This document shows, in pieces, positions 1 to 9,077 of a DNA stretch of 35,056 nucleotides (position 1 is the first letter of the stretch; every line of letters begins with the position of its first letter). A model generated the notes under the pieces. It had not been told where the DNA came from. It saw only the letters and a list, made by a program, of their open reading frames with translations, and made no database searches. Source of the stretch: Rhodothermaceae bacterium bin80 (GTDB lineage Bacteria; Bacteroidota; Rhodothermia; Rhodothermales; Bin80); contig MPNB01000034.1 in the NCBI GenBank assembly GCA_002238805.1, forward strand, positions 1-35,056. The letters run 5' to 3'. The translations under genes and the position numbers were made by a program.

Positions 1-23
1 ACCCCAGACTGATTCAGTAAATC

Positions 24-1277
<1,254 letters not shown>

Positions 1278-1311
1278 CGGGTCCTCGTGGTTTCGTTGAT
1301 CATGCGGGTCG

Positions 1312-2244
1312 CTACTCGGCTGCCCAACAGGTCGTGAAGAATATCTTCGTCGCCGTCCGCCGTGCCAAGCGGGCTTCCAGAGAGTCAATCAGCTGGTCGC
1401 GCTTCTTGATGACCTGGTCCTCGACCTTGAAGACATCCTGTCGCTGGCGGCGCCCGAGTTTCTGGATCTTCTGCTGGATCTGATGCTGCTCTGTCAGGGT
1501 GACCACTCGCCGCACCTGCTGCCTCCGGGCTTTGATCTGGGCCTTGGTATCCAGAAATGCTTTCTCCGCTGGCAGCACCATGTCGTCGGCCCAGCGTTCG
1601 AGCTTCTCGCGTGCCTCGTTGAAATGCCTGTTGTTCTGCTCCAGCGAGCGGCTGACCGTGCCTCGAGCATGTCGATCAGATTCGTCGTTCAGACACCACA
1701 TCACCGAAGCCGGGATGGAAGCCTTATCGTAGCCCTCATGAGTGGTCTGACCCCGGCAACTGAACAGCTTCTCCATCGTCTCTTGGTCGAGTTCTTCTCC
1801 AGCTTCGACGAAGCCGTAGAAGAGCAGATACTCCTCCCGTTCGTAGGAGTGGATGGTGTGGCGGGTCAAGGCAAGGTAGCCGGTTTGCCCCCACAGAGCC
1901 TTGATCACGTAGAGATGCATAGGGAGTCTGGTCACGTCGAAGACGATCCGTATGGACAGTGTGGGAAGCATCTTTGCGGTGTCGACGACATGCTCGCCGA
2001 GTGGGTGGGGCAAGCGATAGAGAAAAGCATTCCCGGCCTCGGCCGTCTTTCCGAGACCAACCTCGTCGGCCAGGATAGCACCCTTGGAGAGCAGGAACTG
2101 CAGTACGAAGAGCGCCATTGACAATCGATTCATCCTCCCGGTGGCCCGTCGCGTAAGGCCGCGGGCGAAATACTTGGCGTGGCAAGCCGTGATGGTCACC
2201 GGGAGCAGCGAAAAGTTGGGGTTGGCGAGGATATGTTCAGTCAT
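1312..2244 (-). pseudogene. SNF2-type helicase with large internal deletions (DrmD-like remnant)
   Basis: The 310-residue reading frame fuses the two ends of a protein that is normally about 1000 residues. The start (ILANPNFSLLPVTIT, then LSKGAILADEVGLGKTAEAG with the Walker A motif near residues 59-71) matches SNF2-like helicases paired with large methyltransferases. Immediately afterwards the sequence jumps to NAFLYRLPHPLGEHVV, which belongs close to the C-terminus, followed by an alpha-helical coiled-coil tail (about residues 190-300). The DEAH box, motifs III to VI and the whole second RecA domain are missing. A smaller deletion is likely around residues 40-50, where LSMALF runs straight into VLQFLLSKG. 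Both losses are in frame, so the frame stays open, but motor function is impossible. Together with the truncated methyltransferase downstream it represents a dead restriction or DISARM-class-1-like module. Confidence 0.6.
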
Positions 2245-3175
2245 CTGCCGACGCTGCTCTCGGTTGCTGACATTCGTCTTCCAACGTGTGGGTGTTAATG
2301 GCTATTTGAGCGGACTGAACCCAAAGATACGGTGTTCGGCTGTTTCCGCGAGGGTTCGAGAGAGGACACTGCGGAGGCGCCGGCTGCCGCGCGGCCGCAC
2401 CGTCAACGCCGCGATTTAGGAGTGGGTGGACGCTTCCACTGAAGCAGAATGTCTCCGCCCAGATGGGTGCACTGCGCGCGCGGTTACCCTCAGTCTAGAC
2501 CGATCAGATCGTCCGATGGATACGCGAGGAGCGAGGACGACAGCTGCCGCGATCGTAACTCCTGACGCGTCGGTCCTTCTCAGATGGGTTTTCCGGGCGA
2601 CTACAAGCGGGACCGGACGCGGCGCTAGCATTGCGTGACGAAGCAGGCGTTGGGACCCTAGATTTGGTCGTTCCTCAGCTCTGGATCTACGAGGTGGGTA
2701 ACATGCTGGCGAGACGGTTTTCCGGTGATGCCGACGAATTACTGACATCGCTGGCCGATTTCGGCCTAACCGAGGTGCGGCTGGACTCTAGGTGGAGAAT
2801 CCGCGCCGAGTCTCTATCTGTGACGTACTAAGTCGCGTTTTACCACGCGACGTACCACACCGTGGTGCCCGCCGACATGTTGGTCACGGCGAAGGAACGA
2901 TATGTGCGTTGAGCATCAAGAGCCGGGGGCATATCGTCTTTGAAATTGTGGAGAATCCTAAGACGTGAACCAATGGTGACCGAGTCGGAACTCATCGTTA
3001 ATCTGCTTCAACGACAAAATGCTTGCTCGTCGTTCTGGTGTCAACCAAACTGCAAGCCTCCAGAATCACAATCGTCCGACTACAGTAGAACCGCCAGTCT
3101 AACTCCATCCACACTGGTTGCTTCCAAATACGTCCCTGGCAAGGCGGAATCCGACACGGAGGTTATGTTATCTCA
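2245..3175. other. Gene-poor interval with toxin remnant
   Basis: Apart from the PIN-domain pseudogene (2552-2960), the 300 bp before it and 215 bp after it show no recognisable coding signal. An open frame at 2940-3179 reaches the start of the helicase gene with an ATGA overlap, but its composition (Ser/Thr/Pro-rich, no family resemblance) and its overlap with the pseudogene tail argue against it being a gene. Confidence 0.4.
2552..2960 (+). pseudogene. VapC-like PIN-domain toxin pseudogene
   Basis: Joining frames reconstructs one PIN-domain protein of about 130 residues. It begins IVTPDASVLLRWVFR (first catalytic Asp), shifts frame at about 2594 to DYKRDRTRR, shifts again at about 2625 to LALRDEAGVGTLDLVVPQ and LWIYEVGNMLARRF, then meets an in-frame TAA at about 2829 just before VAFYHATYHTVV, and a TGA at about 2918 before ASRAGGISSLKLW. 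VapC ribonucleases cleave RNA and are held in check by a VapB antitoxin. I see no VapB frame in the roughly 300 bp upstream. With two frameshifts and two stops the gene is dead. The order of matching blocks is clear, so I am fairly sure of the family. Confidence 0.65.
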
Positions 3176-5137
3176 ATGACAGACAATGTCGCACCGACTC
3201 CTATCCCCCTGAGCACTCCTGTGGCTCGGATTGTCGAATCCGACGCGAGAAGACTGCGAATCGTCGCGGGCCCAGGCACTGGCAAGTCGTATGCTCTGAA
3301 GCGTCGCGTCTCCCGTTTGCTCGAAAAGGGACAGCCTGCGGAGCGTATTCTGGCCGTCACGTTTACTCGCACTGCGGCCGCAGATCTTGTCTCCGATCTT
3401 CATGCCCTCAACGCTCCCGACTGCGAACAGATTAAGGTCTGCACCTTGCATGCCTTCTGCTTCTCCTTGCTAAACCGCCAGGGTGTTCTACCCCATTCCG
3501 GTCGGGTACTACGGCCCTTGATGGTCTTCACCAAATCTGGCTCCTTGCAGTTCGAAGGGGCGGCGATGCTCAGTGACCTGATTAAGCAGGGAAACTTCGG
3601 TCACAAGCGCGCTTGCACAAAAAGAATCAGAGCGTTCGAAGCCGCTTGGGCGCGCAGACCATCCGAAAGCCCTGGGTGGGCTGACAACCCAATCGACCAA
3701 TCTTTTCACAGGGAGTTGATCTCTTGGCTAGAGTTTCACAGGTCGATACTGATCGGAGAGTTGGTGCCCCTGACCCTCGACTTCCTTCGCCACAATCCGA
3801 CCTGCGATGCCCTCAGAGCCTTCGATCATGTCTTGGTTGACGAATATCAGGATCTCAACCTAGCGGAACAAGCTCTTGTGGAATATCTCAGCGGTCTTGG
3901 AGACTCCGTGATCGTCGGCGATCCGAATCAGTCGATCTATGGTTTCAAGTACGCTCATCCCGAGGGGATTAGTCTGTATCACGAAGTTCATAGAAACGTT
4001 ACCGACGAAACGCTGGCAGAATGTAGACGATGCCCGACCTTGGTGGTAGAACTCGCTAACTCCCTCATAAAGGAAAATCGATACGTGGATCGGCACCTGC
4101 TATTGCAACCGCGATCAGCCAACCGTCGCGGAAAAGTCCATATTGTTCAGTGGTGTAATCAAGAAAAAGAGGCGCAGGGGATTGCATCCTTCGTGACCCA
4201 TCTAGTGAGAAAAGAGGGCGTCCCCAAAAGAGACATACTGATTCTCTGTCCTTACCGTCAGATGGGATATCGGATCCGAGATCTCATACGAGATATGGGG
4301 ATCTCGGTTCACAGCTTCTACCATGAGGAAGCACTTGAGGAGAAGGCGGCGCAGCGCTCGTTGGCACTGTTGACCCTACTTCATGATCGGAAGGATAGAG
4401 TCGCTTTGCGCTGGTGGCTTGGTTCAGAGAGTTCTACAGATCATCTCGCGAGATCGTACGCGCGGTTGCGGTCCTATTGCGAGGAGAATGACGACGCACC
4501 GTTTGATGCACTCGAGCGGATTGATCAAGGGGATGTGACGGTGGCTTACGTAGGGTCTCTCGTGAAACGTTACCGAAACCTGCGAGATCAATTGGCGCAG
4601 TTGTCCGAGTTGCCAGTAGGCCAGTTGGTCGCCGACTTGTTTCCAGAAGATGAGCCGACGCTGTCTGTGTTGGGAGAACTGGCGAGGCAAGGAGCTGCAG
4701 AGGCTAGGGATGTTGGAGACATCTTTCGGTACGTTAGCGAGAAGATCAGACATCCAGAAGCACCTGCGGGAGAGTTTGCACGAGTCATGAGTCTGCATAA
4801 GTCAAAGGGCTTGACTAGTCGGGTTGTGGTCGTGTCAGGGTGCGCGGAGGGGCTGATCCCGTTCCAGTCGCCAGCCTCTGATGTGCAGAGCAAGAGAGAA
4901 CAGTTGGAAGAGCAACGGCGTTTGTTTTATGTGGCCATCACGAGGACAACGGAGCGGCTCATCTTATCATCGTTTATGGAAATCCCGTACGGAGAGGCTA
5001 GGAGGAGCGGTATCCAGGTCAAATCGGCTGGTAGGATGGGACGGACGATTGCAACCCGATTCCTGCGGGAACTTGGGAGTTCGGCGCCGCGCGCGGTAGA
5101 GGGAGCGGTTTGGCAAGCACGCGGATATACAGGTTAG
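3176..5137 (+). CDS. UvrD/Rep-family superfamily 1 DNA helicase
   Basis: This 653-residue protein should be an ATP-driven 3'-5' DNA helicase. Walker A is GPGTGKS at residues 32-38, followed by motif Ia (AVTFTRTAAADLV) and motif Ic (TLHAFCFSLL). The Walker B region VLVDEYQDLN is near 220-229, motif III GDPNQSIYGFKYA near 248-260, motif V SLHKSKGLTSRVVVV near 540, and motif VI QRRLFYVAITR near 580. It is somewhat shorter than housekeeping UvrD/PcrA (about 720) and lacks an extended C-terminal tail. It differs enough in the N-terminus (PTPIPLSTPVARIVESDARRL) to look like an accessory helicase rather than uvrD itself. A GGAGG lies 13 bases before the ATG. It stands alone between pseudogenes and IS debris. 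Such helicases occur in Gabija and other defence loci, but no partner nuclease is next to it, so a defence role is only a guess. Confidence 0.88.
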   Translation: MTDNVAPTPIPLSTPVARIVESDARRLRIVAGPGTGKSYALKRRVSRLLEKGQPAERILAVTFTRTAAADLVSDLHALNAPDCEQIKVCTLHAFCFSLLNRQGVLPHSGRVLRPLMVFTKSGSLQFEGAAMLSDLIKQGNFGHKRACTKRIRAFEAAWARRPSESPGWADNPIDQSFHRELISWLEFHRSILIGELVPLTLDFLRHNPTCDALRAFDHVLVDEYQDLNLAEQALVEYLSGLGDSVIVGDPNQSIYGFKYAHPEGISLYHEVHRNVTDETLAECRRCPTLVVELANSLIKENRYVDRHLLLQPRSANRRGKVHIVQWCNQEKEAQGIASFVTHLVRKEGVPKRDILILCPYRQMGYRIRDLIRDMGISVHSFYHEEALEEKAAQRSLALLTLLHDRKDRVALRWWLGSESSTDHLARSYARLRSYCEENDDAPFDALERIDQGDVTVAYVGSLVKRYRNLRDQLAQLSELPVGQLVADLFPEDEPTLSVLGELARQGAAEARDVGDIFRYVSEKIRHPEAPAGEFARVMSLHKSKGLTSRVVVVSGCAEGLIPFQSPASDVQSKREQLEEQRRLFYVAITRTTERLILSSFMEIPYGEARRSGIQVKSAGRMGRTIATRFLRELGSSAPRAVEGAVWQARGYTG

Positions 5138-5384
5138 GTAGTGCTTGTCTTGGAATTAGGTAATTGGTAGGTATTAGAGTGTTTCTGTGTGGTTTTTCGG
5201 TAGATTTTGGCCGTATTTCGGCCCATTTGGCCTGTTTTTGGCGTCTGTAGGCCCTCTTAACCTAGGGGCTTGGTTCCGGCGAATGTTGATCTGTTTCTGG
5301 ATAATTCGGGGATAATTCGGGCATTATTCCCGGGATTTCCCGTAAATTGAGGCTTATATTCAAGCTATTTATCTCTTGTCCGTT

Positions 5385-5535
5385 ATGCGTAAGGCATACG
5401 ACTTGCAATACGATCTCTGGAAAGATCCAGATTGCTGATATCAAGTTCAATCCCAAGGATCAAGACGATATACCTGCGGTGCTGATAGGGCTGCAGGCGT
5501 CCCACGGCAACGCAAAAGTCCAGACAAAATTCTGA
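5385..5535 (+). pseudogene. Transposase N-terminal fragment (ISNCY-like), frameshifted
   Basis: The start MRKAYDLQYDLWKDP is read in one frame up to about 5430. The natural continuation IQIADIKFNPKDQDDIPAVL then IGLQ is in the neighbouring frame up to a stop at 5535. The phrase KFNPKxxDDIPAVLxGLQ resembles the N-terminus of ISNCY-type transposases, where a short leader is followed by a 'RDDIPxLLxGLQ' block. Nothing of the catalytic core follows. This is recognition from memory on a short stretch, so the family name is tentative; that it is a broken IS gene is more secure given the shift and the neighbouring IS fragment. Confidence 0.4.
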
Positions 5536-5601
5536 GATTCTCCAAAGGCATGTGCGACCCGAGGTCTGTCATAGCCCATCTTTGTCATTTCCCCTGACAA
5601 A

Positions 5602-5775
5602 TTACTGATTTAGTGAATCGGCGCAATGCTTTCGACTTTTGTGCTGAAAATTCCGCCTCGAAACAGGGATGTCGGCGTCCGAATCATAGACGTACGTCGC
5701 GACCGTGTCACGGTGGACATCCAAACCAACGAAGTAACGCGTCCGACCAGAAGAAGATGTTGTTGTTGTTGTTTA
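5602..5775 (-). pseudogene. IS110-family transposase N-terminal fragment
   Basis: Reading the minus strand, RYFVGLDVHRDTVATYVYDS matches the start of the DEDD (RuvC-like) domain of IS110-family transposases, where GxDVH carries the first catalytic Asp. The frame runs on through DADIPVSRRN to a stop at 5602-5604, after about 45 residues. IS110 enzymes are normally 300-400 residues, so both the rest of the DEDD domain and the C-terminal serine-containing domain are missing. No initiation codon with a ribosome site is evident; a CAA-repeat precedes the fragment. Confidence 0.55.
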
Positions 5776-5857
5776 GATTGCATAACAAGTAAAAATTTGT
5801 TCCGGCTCAGCACAATAAGGCCCCGCCAAGTAATCTGCCATGCTATGATATCTTCAG

Positions 5858-6384
5858 CTATGAGTGCCTGGCGAGGGAGCACTCGGTCTCGCATCAGGAT
5901 GTCGTACTGAGGACATAGCCCTCAGTGCCCGCGTACAATGGTAGTAGTTCAAGAAAGTATTCTGCGTGTTCTCATCCATACATAAGGCGCGATTCCTCCG
6001 TCAGCCCGGTTTTCTCAGTTCATTGGCGTTTTCGTTTTGGACCAAATGATCAATCGGCAAGTTTCGCACCGAAACCCGGGGTTTCCAGGAGATGCATGTA
6101 CCCATCAGACAAAACAAACCCGCCCAGTGCAGTATCGCGAGAGAGATCGAAGCTCCCATCCAGATCGAGGTATCGCGTTCGGGGACAGGCATAAGCAGTG
6201 TGCAGTGCGGCAGCAATACTGATAACACTCTCATCCATGCAGCTCCACATCAGGTCAATGCCGGCCAGCTGCGCTATATCTGAGATACCCAGCGCGCCAG
6301 TAATACCTCCACATTTCATGAGTTTGATGTTCCAAATACCAAACGGCCTGTTGACAGCCAACTTAAGAGCATCCTCTGGTCCAT
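5858..6384 (+). repeat. 527-bp direct repeat, left copy
   Basis: Matches 16334-16860 base for base in alignment with no gaps, offset by 10,476; I count about 22 mismatches, mostly transitions (about 96% identity). It starts at CTATGAGTGCCTG and ends at CTCTGGTCCAT. It contains the last 112 codons of the epimerase gene (minus strand) and the stretch downstream of that gene. Beyond both ends the sequence differs from the right copy: IS110 debris to the left, island sequence to the right. Confidence 0.93.
6050..6384 (-). pseudogene. 3'-terminal fragment of the dipeptide epimerase gene
   Basis: On the minus strand this encodes GPEDALKLAVNRPFGIWNIK through to the C-terminus ETPGFGAKLAD, nearly identical to the last 111 residues of the intact epimerase at 16526-17590 (one visible change is DLMWSCMDES for DLMWGCMDES). 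The N-terminal barrel half with the KxK and two of the metal ligands is absent. The few residues upstream in frame (MQNPKKSPDY) come from island sequence and are a chance fusion. It marks the left boundary of the duplicated segment and is not expected to be functional. Confidence 0.85.
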
Positions 6385-6410
6385 AATCGGGGGATTTTTT
6401 GGGATTTTGC

Positions 6411-6439
6411 AAAAGGCTCTACTTGCTTTTTCGTAGCCC
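6411..6439 (-). terminator. Possible weak terminator after the island operon
   Basis: On the minus strand, about 30 bases after the stop of the MBL-fold gene, GGGCTAC and GTAGAGCC can pair with a two-base bulge around an A-rich loop, followed by TTTT. The stem is imperfect, so this is only a candidate for the end of the seven-gene transcript. Confidence 0.25.
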
Positions 6440-6468
6440 ATGTACTGAAAAAACCGATTTTACAATCT

Positions 6469-7503
6469 TCAGTACCACCGTGGCGGAGGATCGTTGTTTG
6501 AAGGCCGTGCTTTTACTCCCGGTAAACGTTCATTGATCGCATTAGCTAGCTCAACGCCGTGGTTACGCGTGTTATCAGTGATAACCGTTCTTGCTCCTGT
6601 TGCCTTAATATATTCTAGTGTTTCGAGAAAATCTGCGTGATTTGAGAGAGCAACACTGAAAGAGTTTTCGCTGAAGCTTAGCAACGGGCTGCTAGTAGAA
6701 CGCGTAGCCATGTAAGCACTGCATTTGATGCTCGTATCAACAATTGGCTCATTCCCGAAACCGTCGCCTTTAGAGTATAGGCGAACATAAGACCTTTGTC
6801 TGGATGCAGATATCCCCTCCTCGGAATCAATGCTATCAAGGGTTCCGAGGCTTATCCCATGATTTTGATAAACTTTCACTTCTCGGATAAGTCGTTCGCT
6901 GGCAAGAATTGGTACTCTCACATTGCCTTCAATTATGTGCAACACACGCTCAACAGTACCGCGGTGGGCATAGATATGAACGGGGCCATACCTCAAACGT
7001 TTGCATACCAGTTCCAAAAGACACTCTTCGGCTGTTGCCTGAGTATAACCACGTATGCTGTTCGGACTTCCGTAAGTACTGTCTACCACAAGTTCATCAA
7101 CCTGAATAACTTCATCAAGAGGCCAGCCAAAATCCCCTGAATAACCCACTTTACGGCCATCTGATAACTCTAGGGCTACTTGGCATGAACCAAGCATGTG
7201 ATTTGATGGAAGAAGAGCCAGTTTTGAATTATCAGGGAGTTTGTATTCCACGCTCCGTTGGATTTTGTAAAAGTTAGAACGGTAAGGGATTTCTACATTG
7301 AGAAAAGCATTGAGAAGTGCAAATGTTTCGGGACTCATGAAGATATCCTGTCTACCTTTGCTTGTATTAAAATCTGCCATGTGATCGTCATGGACGTGGG
7401 TTTGGATACGGAAGTTATATCCTTCTACGAAGCCATCGCAGACTACATTTGTACCCAGGCGGACAGCTCCGCTGTCAAAAACATCAGTCGCGGAGTCGGA
7501 CAT
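6469..7503 (-). CDS. Beta-CASP metallo-beta-lactamase-fold nuclease
   Basis: This 344-residue protein has the zinc-binding signature HVHDDH at about residues 36-41, a second metal histidine in PSNHMLGSCQ and the metal aspartate in GYSGDFGWP. It also has VDSTYGSP, matching the acidic motif A of the beta-CASP subfamily, and a C-terminal SNHADFLETLEYI resembling motif C. Beta-CASP enzymes (Artemis/SNM1, CPSF-73, RNase J) are DNA or RNA nucleases, so a nucleolytic role is likely; the substrate cannot be read from sequence. The ATG at 7503 is preferred to a GTG at 7512; either way the gene overlaps the 3' end of the KorB-like gene, which implies co-translation. It is the last gene of the sulfur-modification operon. 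No known Dnd or Ssp protein belongs to this fold, which makes its inclusion notable. Confidence 0.82.
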   Translation of the reverse strand: MSDSATDVFDSGAVRLGTNVVCDGFVEGYNFRIQTHVHDDHMADFNTSKGRQDIFMSPETFALLNAFLNVEIPYRSNFYKIQRSVEYKLPDNSKLALLPSNHMLGSCQVALELSDGRKVGYSGDFGWPLDEVIQVDELVVDSTYGSPNSIRGYTQATAEECLLELVCKRLRYGPVHIYAHRGTVERVLHIIEGNVRVPILASERLIREVKVYQNHGISLGTLDSIDSEEGISASRQRSYVRLYSKGDGFGNEPIVDTSIKCSAYMATRSTSSPLLSFSENSFSVALSNHADFLETLEYIKATGARTVITDNTRNHGVELANAINERLPGVKARPSNNDPPPRWY

Positions 7504-8206
7504 TATTAACACCTTTTTGGATCTGGGCTATGAGTTGCTCTTCAAGATTATCTGGACCCATACTCCGAATAGCTATATCAAGGGAGTCAGAACCAACCAA
7601 GGTGAAAAGTTTTTTTCCGAGCCGGCCAGACACTTCGCCTAAGTTAAGTGTCACGATACTAGATTGTAGAATTGAGTCTCTCTCTGCTTGCGTAAGGCCT
7701 GCAAGAATCGACTCGACATCTTGATTCTCTATTGTTCCGATAAATACATGCCTTTTCTCGATTACGGGACGCATGCCCAGTACTTCTTTCAAACACTCGC
7801 TAATTCCCCTTCCAGACCTAATTTTTAGTTGTGCAACTTGCCCGATTTCCTTACTACTAAGTCCTTCAGACAGGATTGCATCAACAACTGCATGTTGATC
7901 TTCAGCATCCTTAAATCTCCCCAACTGGGCGGCTGCCGAAAAACCAACAGAGCCCTTTTGCGTCCCCCAGGACACTAAATGTTGAATACCCTCAGGAAGA
8001 TCGAGAATTCGTAGAAAACGACCGATGCCTGTTTTATCAAGATTGATTGCCTTGGCACAATCCTCTGTTGAAACGCCAGCTCCTTTAACTCGGCGAATCA
8101 ATTTCCCGACCTCAATTGGAGAAAGTGGGCGTCCCTTTTTGTGGGTACCGTATCCCACCGACATCCGGAGACGCCCCAGTTCAAGAGCACTAAGGTCAGC
8201 TAACAT
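7484..8206 (-). CDS. KorB/ParB-type helix-turn-helix DNA-binding protein lacking the ParB N-terminal domain
   Basis: The 240-residue product has a ParB/KorB-like HTH: PLSPIEVGKLIRRVK, then GVSTEDCAKAINLDKTGIGR and FLRILDLPEGIQHLVSWG (about residues 27-80). It is followed by a helical segment, SSKEIGQVAQLKIRSGRGIS, resembling the linker helices of ParB proteins. There is no GxRRxxA or ENxxR box, so the CTPase/nuclease-like N-domain is absent. The C-terminal 110 residues are unassigned. It follows the full ParB-like gene by about 16 bp and overlaps the MBL gene. A tandem 14-bp duplication spans its start codon. Likely roles are sequence-specific binding to the operon's own promoter or to a modification site, or acting as a partner of the preceding ParB protein. 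I would not call it a partition protein since no ParA is present. Confidence 0.65.
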   Translation of the reverse strand: MLADLSALELGRLRMSVGYGTHKKGRPLSPIEVGKLIRRVKGAGVSTEDCAKAINLDKTGIGRFLRILDLPEGIQHLVSWGTQKGSVGFSAAAQLGRFKDAEDQHAVVDAILSEGLSSKEIGQVAQLKIRSGRGISECLKEVLGMRPVIEKRHVFIGTIENQDVESILAGLTQAERDSILQSSIVTLNLGEVSGRLGKKLFTLVGSDSLDIAIRSMGPDNLEEQLIAQIQKGVNNVRLRD

Positions 8207-8228
8207 TGTCAGTCTAACATTGTCAGTC
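8201..8228. repeat. Tandem 14-bp duplication at a start codon
   Basis: TAACATTGTCAGTC occurs twice back to back (8201-8214, 8215-8228). It covers the stop of the ParB-like gene and the ATG of the KorB-like gene. The outer copy also contains an ATG (8218-8220), but its frame ends after three codons, so only the inner ATG at 8206 opens the gene. Confidence 0.9.
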
Positions 8229-9050
8229 TAACAGGCCTTCACTGGTTAACGCATTCTCTATAAGCATAGCCGCGGCCTCGTCTTGATTAATTCCTTCATT
8301 TGTTGCAAATCTCCGCAGGGCGGTATGTGTGCTTTGGGTGAGTGTTACGCTAACTTGAATGACCCTGGTGCGCGACTTGGCACCTTCAATTACATCATCT
8401 ACTGGTTTATCAGGATTTTTTTTACGTTCCTCGATAATCTTCTTTTGTTGAACACCTGCCATCCCGTGCATACTTATGGCTAATTTAATAGCCGTATCAG
8501 GATCAGGTTCTCCATCATCCTGAACGGTTGCTGCATCCTGAGCTTTCAGAGCTACCCTAATATCAACGTTTTCGTTATCAACGAGCTTTTTGAGTTCAGG
8601 TATAAGACGCGGGTACTTCACATATTTACTAACGGCTGCCCGAGGAAGTCCTGTGGCCTCAACAACAGCTTTTTGTGTCCCATACATCTTGTATAGATAA
8701 GTAACTCCATCAATAAGATCCTTACCTGAAAGCTTACGACGAATCAGATTTTCCGTAATGGAGATTGCCTTAGCTGTATGTTCATCGACATGACCATCCA
8801 GAACTGCGGCTGTTATCCTTTGCTTTCTTAGAAATTTGTATGCGAGAAACCGTCTCTGGCCTGCAAGTATCTCCCACTTCTCTGATTGTTCTTCTGATTT
8901 ACACACAACTATCGGTTGCAACAGTCCCTGTACCCTAATGCTATTGGCCAATTCTTCAATATCTTTCCCAATTTCTGATGTACGCACCTGCCCTCTTCCT
9001 ATGACAAGATCATCCAGAGATAGTTCTTTATATTCGGTTATTTTTGTCAT
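8223..9050 (-). CDS. ParB-like nuclease-domain protein with HTH and C-terminal ribbon-helix-helix-like segment
   Basis: The 275-residue protein starts with a ParB/Spo0J N-terminal domain (about residues 8-105): SLDDLVIGRGQVRTSE, IEELANSIRVQGLLQPIVV, WEILAGQRRFLAYKFL and SITENLIRR. This is followed by an HTH (YLYKMYGTQKAVVEATGLPR, about 118-150). The C-terminus (VIQVSVTLTQSTHTALRRFA to about 265) looks like a ribbon-helix-helix dimerisation or DNA-binding motif. The start at 9050 is chosen over a GTG at 9059 because GGAG sits eight bases before this ATG. ParB-fold proteins include partition factors, the Dnd repressor DndB and IbrB, which pairs with the PAPS-reductase-like IbrA. Next to a DndC-like gene, the latter two are better analogies than plasmid partition, since no ParA is seen. 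It could bind and repress the operon, or nick DNA as a modification partner. Confidence 0.8.
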   Translation of the reverse strand: MTKITEYKELSLDDLVIGRGQVRTSEIGKDIEELANSIRVQGLLQPIVVCKSEEQSEKWEILAGQRRFLAYKFLRKQRITAAVLDGHVDEHTAKAISITENLIRRKLSGKDLIDGVTYLYKMYGTQKAVVEATGLPRAAVSKYVKYPRLIPELKKLVDNENVDIRVALKAQDAATVQDDGEPDPDTAIKLAISMHGMAGVQQKKIIEERKKNPDKPVDDVIEGAKSRTRVIQVSVTLTQSTHTALRRFATNEGINQDEAAAMLIENALTSEGLLD

Positions 9051-9077
9051 GCTCGTCACTCCGTCTGTAAGTTGTTC

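Larger units (their letters stand above)
5138..5857. other. IS graveyard between the helicase gene and the direct repeat
   Basis: No intact gene is present. From 5300 there is a tandem 11-mer (gataattcggg at 5300-5310 and 5311-5321) followed by an imperfect inverted arm (GGGATAAT ... ATTATTCCC), which may be an old IS end. It is followed by a transposase remnant (5385-5535) and an IS110-type fragment (5602-5775, minus strand). The remainder shows nothing recognisable. Confidence 0.45.

Noticed and set aside
2940..3179. Frame ending in an ATGA overlap with the UvrD-like gene
   Set aside because: Its first part is the tail of the PIN-domain pseudogene and the rest has no coding character; the overlap is likely accidental.
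5761..5774. TGT/CAA microsatellite-like run
   Set aside because: Only four or five units; ordinary low complexity next to an IS fragment.
6050..6412. Apparent complete 120-residue protein beginning MQNPKKSPDY
   Set aside because: All but the first ten residues are the duplicated C-terminus of the epimerase; the start is a chance fusion with island sequence and lacks a ribosome site.
7484..9050. Plasmid partition (ParAB) locus
   Set aside because: No ParA ATPase, replication gene or centromere-like iteron cluster; the context is a sulfur-modification operon.
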